Part shown: positions 38,041-50,064 of the stretch, in pieces
Numbering within the stretch: position 1 is the first letter of the stretch
How the letters are laid out: every line of letters begins with the position of its first letter
Assembly: GCA_964017185.1 (NCBI GenBank)
Contig: OZ024876.1
Span: 17,248,226 to 17,312,225 of the forward strand
DNA length: 64,000 bases
Source of the DNA: Rugalucina vietnamica
Lineage: Eukaryota > Mollusca > Bivalvia > Lucinida > Lucinidae
Reading direction: 5' to 3'
Made by a program: the position numbers and the translations under genes
The notes under the pieces: model-generated
Database searches by the model: none
Seen by the model: the letters and a program-made list of their open reading frames with translations, nothing else
What the model was told of the DNA's origin: nothing

Positions 38041-41000
38041 GTCGCTTGCTCCCTAAACTCCGTGCACGTCAATGACAGGGGTGCCTTATACCCCACCCCC
38101 AAACCCATCAATGTTCACGTTTCCCAATGTTTGAGTTGAAATTTTCGACAAACCAGAGTTTTCCCAGTATAACCGACCTATGGGCTGTAAAGGCACTTGT
38201 ATGGACTACAAGACCCACTGGGTCTCGAACTCCCTAAACTCGGTGGGGTTCTGTGAGAAAACCAGCCCGAGTTGGTACCGACACATTGCAATACTATACA
38301 GAAATTTCCATTTTTGGTCATTTTTGTACCCCTATTTCTCGAAAACTAGAGTTTTCCCGGCATAGCCGCTTATGTGGTCTGAAAGTACATTCCTTCTACT
38401 GTAAATCTCACTAGGTCGCTTGCTCCCTAATCTCCGCGCACGTCAATGACAGGGGTGCCTCTTACCCCACCCCCAAACCCATGAATGTTCACGTTTCCCA
38501 ATGTTTGAGTTGAAATTTCCGACAAACCAGAGTTTTCCCAGTATAACCGACCTATGGGCTGTAAAGGCACTTGTATGGACTACAAGCCCCACTGGGTCTC
38601 GAACTCCCTAAACTCGGTGGGGTTCTGTGAGAAACCAGCCCGAGTTGGTACCGACACATTGCAATACTGTACAGAAATTTCCATTTTCGGTCATTTTTGT
38701 ACCCCTATTTTTTCGAAAACTAGAGTTTTCCCGGCATAGCCGCTTATGTGGTCTAAAAGTACATCCCTTCTACTGTAAATCCCACTAGGTCGCTTGCTCC
38801 CTAAACTCCGCGCACGTCAATGACAGGGGTGCCTTTTACCCCACCCCCAAACCCATGAATGTTCACGTTTCCCAATGTTTGAGTTGAAATTTCCGACAAA
38901 TCAGAGTTTTCCCAGTATAACCGACCTATGGGCTGTAAAGGCACTTGTATGGACTACAAGCCCCACTGGGTCTCGAACTCCCTAAACTCGGTGGGGTTCT
39001 GTGAGAAACCAGCCCGAGTTGGTACCAACACATTGCAAAACTGTACAGAAATTTCCATTTTTGGTCATTTTTGTACCCCTATTTCTAGAAAACTAGAGTT
39101 TTCCCGGCATAGCCGCTTATGTGGTCTGAAAGTACATTCCTTCTTCTGTAAATCCCACTAGGTCGCTTGCTCCCTAAACTCCGCGCACGTCAATGACAGG
39201 GGTGCCTCTTACCCCACCCCCAAACCCATGAATGTTCACGTTTCCCAATGTTTGAGTTGAAATTTCCGACAAACCAGAGTTTTCCCAGTATAACCGACCT
39301 ATGGGCTGTAAAGGCACTTGTATGGACTACAAGGCCCACTGGGTCTCGAACTCCCTAAACTCGGTGGGGTTCTGTGAGAAACCAGCCCGAGTTGGTACCG
39401 ACACATTGCAATACTATACAGAAATTTCCATTTTTGGTCATTTTCGTACCCCTATTTCTCGAAAACTAGAGTTTTCCCGGCATAGCCGCTTATGTGGTCT
39501 GAAAGTACATTCCTTCTACTGTAAATCCCACTAGGTCGCTTGCTCCCTAAACTCCCCGCACGTCAATGACAGGGGTGCCTCTTACCCCACACCCAAAACC
39601 ATGAATGTTCACGTTTCCCAATGTTTGAGTTGAAATTTCCGACAAACCAGAGTTTTCCCAGTATTACCGACCTATGGGCTGTAAAGGCACTTGTATGGAC
39701 TACAAGGCCCACTGGGTCTCGAACTCCCTAAACTCGGTGGGGTTCTGTGAGAAACCAGCCCGAGTTGGTACCGACACATTGCAATACTGTACAGAAATTT
39801 CCATTTTCGGTCATTTTTGTACCCCTATTTTTTCAAAAACTACAGTTTTCCCGGCATAGCCGCTTATGTGGTTTAAAAGTACGTCCCTTCTACTGTAAAT
39901 CCCACTAGGTCGTTTGCTCCCTAAACTCCGCGCAGGTCAATGACAGGGGTGCCTCTTACCCCACCCCCAAACCCATGAATGTTCACGTTTCCCAATGTTT
40001 GAGTTGAAATTTCCAACAAACCAGAGTTTTCCCAGTATAACCAACCTATGGGCTGTAAAGGCACTTGTATGGACTACAAGCCCCACTGGGTCTCGAACTC
40101 CCTAAACTCGGTGGGGTTCTGTGAGAAACCAGCCCGAGTTGGTACCGACACATTGCAATTCTGTACAGAAATTTCCATTTTTGGTCATTTTTGTACCCCT
40201 ATTTCTAGAAAACTAGAGTTTTCCCGGCATAGCCGCTTATGTGGTCTGAAAGTACATTCCTTCTTCTATAAATCTCACTAGGTCGCTTGCTCCCTAAACT
40301 CCGCGCACGTCAATGACAGGGGTGCCTCTTACTCCACCCCCAAACCAATGAATGTTCACGTTTCCCAATGTTTGAGTTGAAATTTCCGACAAACCAGAGT
40401 TTTCCCAGTATAACCGACCTATGGGCTGTAAAGGCACTTGTATGGACTACAAGGCCCACTGAGTCTCGAACTCCCTTAACTCGGTGGGGTTCTGTGAGAA
40501 ACCAGCCCGAGTTGGTACCGACACATTGCAATACTGTACAGAAATTTCCATTTTCGGTCATCTTTGTACCCCTATTTCTCGAAAACCAGAGTTTTCCCGA
40601 CATAGCCGCTTATATGGTCTAAAAGAACATCCCTTCTACTGTAAATCCCACTAGGTCACTTGCTCCCTAAACTCCGAGCTCGCCAATCACAGGGGTACCT
40701 TATACCCCACCCACAAACCCATGAATGTTCACGTTTCCCAAAGTTTGAGTTGAAATTTCCGACAAACCAGAGTTTTCCCAGTATAACCGACCTATGGGCT
40801 GTAAAGGCACTTGTATGGACTACAAGCCCCACTGGGTCTCGAACTCCCTAAACTCGGTGGGGTTCTGTGAGAAACCAGCCCGAGTTGGTACCGACACATT
40901 GCAATACTATACAGAAATTTCCATTTTTGGTCATTTTTGTACCCCTATTTCTCGAAAACCAGAGTTTTCCCGGCATAGCCGCTTATGTGGTCTGAAAGTA

Positions 41001-44000
41001 CATTCCTTCTACTGTAAATCCCACTAGGTCGCTTGCTCCCTAAACTCCGCGCACGTCAATTACAGGGGTGCCTCTTACCCCACCCCCAAAACCATGAATG
41101 TTCACGTTTCCCAATGTTTGAGTTGAAATTTCCGACAAACCAGAGTTTTCCCAGTATAACCGACCTATGGGCTGTAAAGGCACTTGTATAGACTACAAGC
41201 CCCACTGGGTCTCGAACTCCCTAAACTCGGTGGGGTTCTGTGAGAAACCAGCCCGAGTTGGTACCGACACATTGCAATACTATACCGAAATTTCCATTTT
41301 CGGTCATCTTTGTACCCCTATTTCTCGAAAACCAGAGTTTTCCCGACATAGCCGCTTATATGGTCTGAAAGTACATCCCTTCTACTGTAAATCCCACTAG
41401 GTCGCTTGCTCCCTAAACTCCGCGCACGTCAATGACAGGGGTGCCTCATACCCCACCCCCAAACCCATGAATGTTCACGTTTCCCAATGTTTGAGTTGAA
41501 TTTTCCGACAAACCAGAGTTTTCCCAGTATAACCGACCTATGGGCTGTAAAGGCACTTGTATGGACTACAAGGCCCACTGGGTCTCGAACTCCCTAAACT
41601 CGGTGGGGTTCTGTGAGAAACCAGCCCGAGTTGGTACCGACACATTGCAATACTGTACAGAAATTTCCATTTTTGGTCATTTTTGTACCCCTATTATTTC
41701 GAAAACTGGAGTTTTCCCGGCATAGCCGCTTATGTGGTCTGAAAGTACATTCCTTCTACTGTAAATCCCACTAGGTCGCTTGCTCCCTAAACTCCGCGCA
41801 CGTCAATGACAGGGGTGCCTCATACCCCACCCCCAAATTCATGAATGTTCACGTTTCCCAATGTTTGAGTTGAAATTTTCGACAAACCAGAGTTTTCCCA
41901 GTATAACCGCCCTATGGGCTGTAAAGGCACTTGTATGGACTACAAGACCCACTGGGTCTCGAACTCCCTAAACTCGGTGGGGTTCTGTGAGAAACCAGCC
42001 CGAGTTGGTACCGACACATTGCAATACTATACAGAAATTTCCATTTTTGGTCATTTTTGTACCCCTATTTCTCGAAAACTAGAGTTTTCCCGGCATAGCC
42101 GCTTATGTGGTCTAAAAGTACATTCCTTCTACTGTAAATCCCACTAGGTCGCTTGCTCCCTAAACACCGCGCACGTCAATGACAGGGGTGCCTCTTACCC
42201 CACCCCCAAAACCATGAATGTTCACGTTTCCCAATGTTTGAGTTGAAATTTCCAACAAACCAGAGTTTTCCCAGTATAACCGACCTATGGGCTGTAAAGG
42301 CACTTGTATAGACTACAAGCCCCACTGGGTCTCGAACTCCCTAAACTCGGTGGGGTTCTGTGAGAAACCAGCCCGAGTTGGTACCGACACATTGCAATAC
42401 TATACAGAAATTTCCATTTTCGGTCATCTTTGTACCCCTATTTCTCGAAAACCAGAGTTTTCCCGACATAGCCGCTTATATGGTCTAAAAGTACATCCCT
42501 TCTACTGTAAATCCCACTAGGTCGCTTGCTCCCTAACCTCCGCGCACGTCAATGACAGGGGTGCCTCATATCCCACCCCCAAACCCATGAATGTTCACGT
42601 TTCCCAATGTTTGAGTTGAAATTTCCGACAAACCAGAGTTTTCCCAGTATTACCGACCTATGGGCTGTAAAGGCACTTGTATGGACTACAAGGCCCACTG
42701 GGTCTCGAACTCCCTAAACTCGGTTGGGTTCTATGAGAAACCAGCCCGAGTTGGTACCGACACATTGCAATACTGTACAGAAATTTCCATTTTCGGTCAT
42801 TTTTGTACCCCTATTTTTTCGAAAACTAGAGTTTTCCCGGCATAGCCGCTTATGTGGTTTAAAAGTACGTCCCTTCTACTGTAAATCCCACTAGGTCGTT
42901 TGCTCCCTAAACTCCGCGCACGTCAGTGACAGGGGTGCCTCTTACCCCACCCCCAAACCCATGAATGTTCACGTTTCCCAATGTTTGAGTTGAAATTTCC
43001 GACAAACCAGAGTTTTCCCAGTATAACCGACCTATGGGCTGTAAAGGCACTTGTATGGACTACAAGCCTCACTGGGTCTCGAACTCCCTAAACTCGGTGG
43101 GGTTCTGTGAGAAACCAGCCCGTGTTGGTACCGACACATTGCAATACTATACAGAAATTTCCATTTTTGGTCATTTTTGTACCCCTATTTCTCGAAAACT
43201 GGAGTTTTCCCGGCATAGCCGCTTATGTGGTCTAAAAGTACATTCCTTCTACTGTAAATCCCACTAGGTCGCTTGCTCCCTAAACTCCGCGCACGTCAAT
43301 GACAGGGGTACCTCTTACCCCACCCCCAAAACCATGAATGTTCACGTTTCCCAATGTTTGAGTTGAAATTTCCGACAAACCAGAGTTTTCCCAGTATAAC
43401 CGACCTATGGGCTGTAAAGGCACTTGTATAGACTACAAGCCCCACTGGGTCTCGAACTCCCTAAACTCGGTGGGGTTCTGTGAGAAACCAGCCCGAGTTG
43501 GTACCGACACATTGCAATACTATACAGAAATTTCCATTTTCGGTCATCTTTGTACCCCTATTTCTCGAAAACCAGAGTTTTCCCGACATAGCCGCTTATA
43601 TGGTCTGAAAGTACATCCCTTCTACTGTAAATCCCACTAGGTCGCTTGCTCCCTAAACTCCGCGCACGTCAATGACAGGGGTGCCTCATACCCCACCCCC
43701 AAACCCATGAATGTTCACGTTTCCCAATGTTTGAGTTGAAATTTCCGACAAACCAGAGTTTTCCCAGTATTACCGACCTATGGGCTGTAAAGGCACTTGT
43801 ATGGACTACAAGGCCAACTGGGTCTCGAACTCCCTAAACTCGGTGGGGTTCTGTGAGAAACCAGCCCGAGTTGGTACCGACACATTGCAATACTGTACAG
43901 AAATTTCCATTTTCGGTCATTTTTGTACCCCTATTTTTTCGAAAACTAGAGTTTTCCCGGCATAGCCGCTTATGTGGTTTAAAAGTACGTCCCTTCTACT

Positions 44001-47000
44001 GTAAATCCCACTAGGTCGTTTGCTCCCTAAACTCCGCGCACGTCAATGACAGGGGTGCCTCTTACCCCACCCCCAAACCCATGAATGTTCACGTTTCCCA
44101 ATGTTTGAGTTGAAATTTCCGACAAACCAGAGTTTTCCCAGTATTACCGACCTATGGGCTGTAAAGGCACTTGTATGGACTACAAGGCCCACTGGGTCTC
44201 GAACTCCCTAAACTCGGTGGGGTTCTGTGAGAAACCAGCCCGAGTTGGTACCGACACATTGCAATAGTGTACAGAAATTTCCATTTTCGGTCATTTTTGT
44301 ACCCCTATTTTTTCGAAAACTAGAGTTTTCCCGGCATAGCCGCTTATGTGGTTTAAAAGTACGTCCCATCTACTGTAAATCCCACTAGGTCGTTTGCTCC
44401 CTAAACTAGGCGCACGTCAATGACAGGGGTGCCTCTTACCCGACCCCCAAACCCATGAATGTTCACGTTTCCCAATGTTTGAGTTGAAATTTCCGACAAA
44501 CCAGAGTTTTCCCAGTATAACCGACCTATGGGCTGTAAAGGCACTTGTATGGACTACAAGCCTCACTGGGTCTCGAACTCCCTAAACTCGGTGGGGTTCT
44601 GTGAGAAACCAGCCCGAGTTGGTACCGACACATTGCAATACTGTACAGAAATTTCCATTTTTGGTCATTTTTGTACCCCTATTTCTAGAAAACTAGAGTT
44701 TTCCCGGCATAGCCGCTTATGTGGTCTGAAAGTACATTCCTTCTTCTGTAAATCCCACTAGGTCGCTTGCTCCCTAAACTCCGCGCACGTCAATGACAGG
44801 GGTGCCTCTTACCCCACCCCCAAACCAATGAATGTTCACGTTTCCCAATGTTTGAGTTGAAATTTCCGACAAACCAGAGTTTTCCCAGTATAACCGACCT
44901 ATGGGCTGTAAAGGCACTTGTATAGACTACAAGCCCCACTGGGTCTCGAACTCCCTAAACTCGGTGGGGTTCAGTGAGAAACCAGCCCGAGTTGGTACCG
45001 ACACATTGCAATACTATACAGAAATTTCCATTTTCGGTCATCTTTGTACCCCTATTTCTCGAAAACCAGAGTTTTCCCGACATAGCCGCTTATATGGTCT
45101 GCAAGTACATCCATTCTACTGTAAATCCCACTAGGTCGCTTGCTCCCTAAACTCCGCGCACGTCAATGACAGGGGTGCCTCTTACCCCACCCCCAAACCC
45201 ATGAATGTTCACGTTTCCCAATGTTTGAGTTGAAATTTCCGACAAACCAGAGTTTTCCCAGTATAACCGACCTATGGGCTGTAAAGGCACTTGTATGGAC
45301 TACAAGCCCCACTGGGTCTCGAACTCCCTAAACTCGTTGGGGTTCTGTGAGAAACCAGCCCGAGTTGGTACCGACACATTGCAATACTGTACAGAAATTT
45401 CCATTTTTGGTCATTTTTGTACCCCTATTTTTTCGAAAACTAGAGTTTTCCTGGCATAGCCGCTTATCTGGTCTAAAAGAACATCCCTTCTACTGTAAAT
45501 CCCACTAGGTCGCTTGCTCCCTAAACTCCGCGAACGTCAATGACAGGGGTGCCTCTTACCCCACCTCCAAACCCGTGAATGTTCACGTTTCCCAATGTTT
45601 GAGTTGAAATTTCCGACAAACCAGAGTTTTCCCAGTATAACCGACCTATGGGCTGTAAAGGCACTTGTATGGACTACAAGCCCCACTGGGTCTCGAACTC
45701 CCTAAACTCGGTGGGGTTCTGTGAGAAACCAGCCCGAGTTGGTACCGACACATTGCAATACTATACAGAAATTTCCATTTTTGGTCATTTTTGTACCCCT
45801 GTTTCTCGAAAACTAGAGTTTTCCCGGCATAGCCAATTATGTGGTCTAAAAGTACATACATTCTACTGTAAATCCCACTAGGTCGCTTGCTCCCTAAACT
45901 CCGCGCACGTCAATGACAGGGGTGCCTCATACCCCACCCCCAAACCCATGAATGTTCATGTTTCCCAATGTTTGAGTTGAAATTTCCGACAAACCAGAGT
46001 TTTCCCAGTATTACCGACCTATGGGCTGTAAAGGCACTTGTATGGACTACAAGGCCCACTGGGTCTTGAACTCCCTAAACTCGGTGGGGTTCTGTGAGAA
46101 ACCAGCCCGTTTTGGTACCGACACATTGCAATACTGTACAGAAATTTCCATTTTCGGTCATCTTTGTACCCCTATTTCTCGAAAACCAGAGTTTTCCCGA
46201 CATAGCCGCTTATATGGTCTAAAAGTACATCCCTACTACTGTAAATCCCACTAGGTCGCTTGCTCCCTAAACTCCGTGCTCGCCAATCACAGGGGTACCT
46301 TATACCCCACCCCCAAACCCATGAATGTTCACGTTTCCCAATGTTTGAGTTAAAATTTCCGACAAACCAGAGTTTTCCCAGTATAACCGACCTATGGGCT
46401 GTAAAGGCACTTGTATGGCCTACAAGCCCCACTGGGTCTCGAACTCACTAAACTCGGTGGGGTTCTGTGAGAAGCCAGCCCGAGTTGGTACCGACACATT
46501 GCAATACTGTACAGAAATTTCCATTTTTGGTCATTTTTGTACCCCTATTTATAGAAAACTAGAGTTTTCCCGGCATAGCCGCTTATGTGGTCTGAAAATA
46601 CATCCCTTCTACTGTAAATCCCACTAGGTCGCTTGCTCCCTAAACTCCGTGCACGTCAATGACAGGGGTGCCTTATACCCCACCCCCAAACCCATGAATG
46701 TTCACGTTTCCCAATGTTTGAGTTGAAATTTTCGACAAACCAGAGTTTTCCCAGTATAACCGACCTATGGGCTGTAAAGGCACTTGTATGGACTACAAGA
46801 CCCACTGGGTCTCGAACTCCCTAATCTCGGTGGGGTTCTGTGAGAAACCAGCCTGAGTTGGTACCGACACATTGCAATACTATACAGAAATTTCCATTTT
46901 TGGTCATTTTTGTACCCCTATTTCTCGAAAACTAGAGTTTTCCCGGCATAGCCGCTTATGTGGTCTGAAAGTACAGTCCTTCTACTGTAAATCCCACTAG

Positions 47001-47776
47001 GTCACTTGCTCCCTAAACTCCGCGCACGTCAATGACAGGGATGCCTCTTACCCCACCCCCAAAACCATGAATGTTCACGTTTCCCAATGTTTGAGTTGAA
47101 ATTTCCGACAAACCAGAGTTTTCCCAGTATAACCGACCTATGGGCTGTAAAGGCACTTGTATAGACTACAAGCCCCACTGGGTCTCGAACTCCCTAAACT
47201 CGGTGGGGTTCTGTGAGAAACCAGCCCGAGTTGGTACCGACACATTGCAATACTATACAGAAATTTCCATTTTTGGTCATTTTTGTACCCCTATTTCTCG
47301 AAAACTAGAGTTTTCCCGGCATAGCCGCTTATGTGGTCTGAAAGTACAGTCCTTCTACTGTAAATCCCACTAGGTCACTTGCTCCCTAAACTCCGCGCAC
47401 GTCAATGACAGGGGTGCCTCTTACCCCACCCCCAAACCCATGAATGTTCACGTTTCCCAATGTTTGAGTTAAAATTTTCGACAAACCAGAGTTTTCCCAG
47501 TATAACCGACCTATGGGCTGTAAAAGCACTTGTATGGACTACAAGACCCACTGGGTCTTGAACTCCCTAAACTCGGTGGGGTTCTGTGAGAAACCAGCCC
47601 GAGTTGGTACCGACACATTGCAATACTATACAGAAATTTCCATTTTTGGTCATTTTTGTACCCCTATTTCTCGAAAACTAGAGTTTTCCCGGCATAGCCG
47701 CTTATGTGGTCTGAAAGTACATTCCTTCTACTGTAAATCCCACTAGGTCGCTTGCTCCCTAACCTCCGCGCACGTT

Positions 47777-47935
47777 AGGCTGTTTCGGCTACATATGCCA
47801 GCAATTTCTGCTACTTCGGCTTGTCAGGCTACTCCGGCCAGCCGAAGTAGCCTACCTCGGCTGGTCAGGCTACTCCGGCCAGCCGAAGTAGCCTACCTCG
47901 GCTGGTCAGGCTACTCCGGCTAACTTCACCCATCT
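47777..47935 (-). repeat. Right terminal domain of the giant foldback
   Basis: Inverted counterpart of 7090-7248, also 159 bp, with the same two-and-a-half 41-bp hairpin repeats and ending GGCTAACTTCACCCATCT. It differs from the left copy at only a few sites, for example CTCCGGCTAAC here against the complement of TTAGCCGAAG on the left. Confidence 0.8.
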
Positions 47936-47944
47936 GTTTTCGGC
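47936..47944. repeat. Right 9-bp target-site duplication of the giant foldback
   Basis: GTTTTCGGC, identical to 7081-7089. Joining the flanks across one copy gives an uninterrupted pre-insertion site reading AACACTAACT, then the 9-mer, then TTGTCAAGCAGC. Confidence 0.85.
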
Positions 47945-47989
47945 TTGTCAAGCAGCAATGTGGTTTGATAACTGATCCTGCTTGATAAA

Positions 47990-48022
<33 letters not shown>

Positions 48023-48280
48023 CCGAGGGGCCGTGGGACAAAAATTCAACAGCCAAACACAGCACAATATTAGGTTCACGGATGTTGTTTCGTTTGTTTA
48101 CATATAAAAAGCCGGTAAATTGAGCACGTAAAATGTCTGCGTGATATACTGTACATGAATATGCCATATTCAGGAATTGTCTATCAGTATAAGCACCATC
48201 GTAAATGCCTGCGATACAACACAAGTCCTTACAGCAAAGATTGATGCAACATCACACAACGTGATAAAATGGAGTAATTG

Positions 48281-48313
<33 letters not shown>

Positions 48314-48345
48314 AAAAAATAAAAAAAAAAAAAAAAAAAACAATA
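47945..48345. other. Interval bounded by poly-T (31 nt) and A-rich (60 nt) tracts
   Basis: A 31-nt T run lies at 47992-48022 and an almost pure A run at 48281-48340. The 258 bases between have no recognised homology and no convincing ORF. The reported frames are made of Lys/Phe homopolymers plus the foldback terminus. The tracts may be tails of retroposed sequences in opposite orientations, or slippage products. Homopolymers this long are also prone to sequencing error. Confidence 0.4.
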
Positions 48346-48349
48346 TCGC

Positions 48350-48565
48350 TTTGGCAACAACCATCACCAAGACAATGAACACTTCGTCGTAGGTTGCTGC
48401 CCAATTGATCAGTCTTACAATCACAGGTGACACAAACCAAATTCTGCTTGTGGGTGTGCCAAGTCGTTTTCTCAGGGTTCTCTCCCCCCCCCCCCACCTT
48501 GTTACTGATTTATCCGTCTCATATGAACTAAAATAATCTTGAACGGGGCGAAAATTGTATAAAAA
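48350..48565 (+). mobile_element. SINE type A, 5'-truncated copy
   Basis: It retains the body and tail of the type A SINE: ACACAAACCAAATTCTGCTTG, GGGTGTGCC, a C-rich run replacing the usual CGCCCCACC, then TCCGTCTCATATGAACTAAA and ATAATCTTGAACGGGGCG. The tRNA head is missing or unrecognisable. It is preceded by the long A tract. Confidence 0.55.
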
Positions 48566-48964
48566 CGAAATTATGATCTGAAATGAGCACAATCAGACTG
48601 TTATCTGTAATCAAGTAACAATAGAATGACCTGGAATCGATACAATTAAATTTCACATCCTCTCTAAGGTGGGCGTAGTGTAATTCTGGGCCCTGATTAG
48701 ATTTTAACAGATAGCAAAACTTCTCCGAAGTTACTCGCGCCTATAAGAAAAAAAAATCCATTTACATTCCATCATGCACGCATGCTTAATGTAAACCATA
48801 TAACGAGGAATATTCGGGGTCTCACGTGCAAATAACAACTATTTACATACTGGACCCTGGTCTCGACCGAAAGACGGAGTTACGCGTTGGATTGAACGCG
48901 CGGCCCGTTTTACGAGGCGACTGACTGAACCACTACGACATGGAGTGCTTTATGGAAACACTTT
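48566..48964. other. Non-coding interval with tRNA-like sequence
   Basis: No gene. On the minus strand, about 48950 to 48860 reads GTCGTAGTGGTTCAGTCAGTCGCC followed by CGCGCGTTCAATCC, resembling an A box and a B box at tRNA spacing. Its inverted counterpart in the left half is the fragment at 2990-3020. This shows that the outer-arm symmetry extends further inward than the well-conserved arms. Confidence 0.4.
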
Positions 48965-49422
48965 AGCAACTCATAAAAATAATATTGTGTTAGTTTTATT
49001 TTAATCATATTTATTTGAATTCAACCAGGTAAACAACACGCATACAACATCACACAGAATAAATATGGATCAAAAAGAAAACTTATGTCTTGCCAAATTA
49101 ATTTACTACATCGTAACCAGCACACTGGATATGGCTGAATTACTGTTGAAGGTCTACAATTAACAAAATTAGTTGTGTGGCTTGGCGAAATGTAGCTACA
49201 TGTAGGATGTTGCCTCCATCGCACTTCGTATGGCATGCAGATGACTGTCGAATGAGCGAAACTTCGACATCAAGCTGATAATCTGTTTGAAATATAAACA
49301 GAATGAATTATGTTCGCTCACGAGACAGCACGTGAAACTGTAGTTTTACATCTAATAAACACAGATATACATGTATCTGAACATGTACACTATACTATTT
49401 GATTTATTGTCTTGCGCATTTT

Positions 49423-49637
49423 AATTCAGTTTTACGTCCCTTTCAAGATTATTTCAGCTCACCATAGGTGGGGTGAAAACGTGAGCACCCTAAGAAAAAC
49501 CACCTGGCACTCCCGCAAGTTGAACTTGGCTTGTATCATATGTGGCCAGTGTGGGGCTCGAACACACACAAGACACAGCGGTGAGATGAACGAGTGATTA
49601 AGAAACAGCGCTCTCAACCGCTCGGCCACGGGGGCCG
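49423..49637 (-). mobile_element. tRNA-derived SINE, type A, in the right outer arm
   Basis: On the minus strand it starts GCGGCCCCCGTGGCCGAGCG with an intact Ser/Leu-type A box and B box GTTCGAGCCCC. The tail is ATAATCTTGAAAGGGACG, then TAAAACTGAA. It is one of the best-preserved type A copies here and probably a younger insertion than the arm it interrupts. Confidence 0.75.
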
Positions 49638-49987
49638 CTAAGTCATTAGAGGCGGTCAACTTATCCTAGCCGCATTATCTGTACCAGCCTTCAGAAAATA
49701 AATGTTGACGTGAGGATCGGTCGCGGGTCCGCTCTTCTGCCGATTACGATCAAGCTACCGGCTTAATTAAATCGGTGAAAAGACAAGAAGACTTAGTGAA
49801 AAACCTAGTGCGGATTGCCTTCTCACTACACACTTTAATCCACAAATTAACGATTTTAGTATTAAATGCAGTAGTGCATTTTGTGAGTTTTGCATTTTTT
49901 TTTTCTTTTCTTTTCTTTTTCATTTTCTAAGCTATATTGTCACAGATGCGAAAAAAGGAAGCAATTAAGAATAGAAAAAGAATTTTT

Positions 49988-50064
49988 GTCCTAGCCGGAC
50001 TCGAACCAAGGACCTTTTGGTTTTATTCCATACATGCTACCTACTGAGCTACAGAGTAAGACGT
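49988..50064 (-). other. tRNA-like sequence in the right outer arm
   Basis: On the minus strand it has A box TAGCTCAGTAGGTAGCA and B box GGGTTCGAGTCC. It is better preserved than the left copy at 236-306, but the acceptor stem still fails to pair fully. Its symmetric position with the left copy makes it part of the outer element. Confidence 0.55.

Larger units (their letters stand above)
29485..47776 (-). repeat. Right satellite arm, ~373-bp units, about 49 copies, inverted
   Basis: The same satellite as 7249-29484 but read on the minus strand. Higher-order structure includes a 1120-bp trimer seen at 41167/42287/43407 and 41914/43034, an eight-unit (about 2987-bp) repeat pairing 36687 with 39674 and 37061 with 40048, and a two-unit repeat at 34450/35195. 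The rare GGTACC...GGCGAGCAC junction type occurs at about 31720, 34710, 35450, 37690, 40680 and 46275. It has no SINE at the place mirroring the left-arm insertion. It is about 4 kb shorter than the left arm, so units have been gained or lost since the palindrome formed. Confidence 0.95.
7090..47935. mobile_element. Giant satellite-bearing foldback transposon (40.8 kb)
   Basis: The layout is: target duplication, terminus AGATGGGTGAAGTTAGCC, a 159-bp terminal domain with a 41-bp repeat, a left satellite arm of about 59 units, a 17-nt asymmetric spacer, an inverted right arm of about 49 units, the inverted 159-bp terminal domain, the inverted terminus, and the target duplication. The terminal domains are nearly identical and equal in length, which points to a fairly recent insertion or ongoing conversion. 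The DNA is one long palindrome of tandem repeats. No transposase or other protein gene is present, so it would need enzyme supplied in trans. Foldback elements of Drosophila have tandem-repeat inverted arms and 9-bp duplications and are grouped with Mutator-like elements; Tetris of D. virilis is a known case linking a foldback to a satellite. Assignment to that class is inference from structure only. The size would be extreme for a foldback. Confidence 0.8.

Noticed and set aside
7680..47746. Dozens of 61-104-codon ORFs across the array as a gene family
   Set aside because: They are the same few frames of a ~373-bp satellite unit, present on both strands, with frameshifts in about a third of units and freely varying amino acids.
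7249..47776. CRISPR array
   Set aside because: Repeats are contiguous ~373-bp units with no short spacers, and the window is eukaryotic.
7249..47776. CENP-B box in the satellite unit, as evidence for a centromere
   Set aside because: The nearest candidate (TTCGAGACCCAGTGGG) lacks the required A and CGGG positions. Higher-order repeats alone do not show centromere function.
48170..48592. 140-codon minus-strand ORF
   Set aside because: Much of it is polyphenylalanine encoded by the long A tract, joined to SINE sequence.
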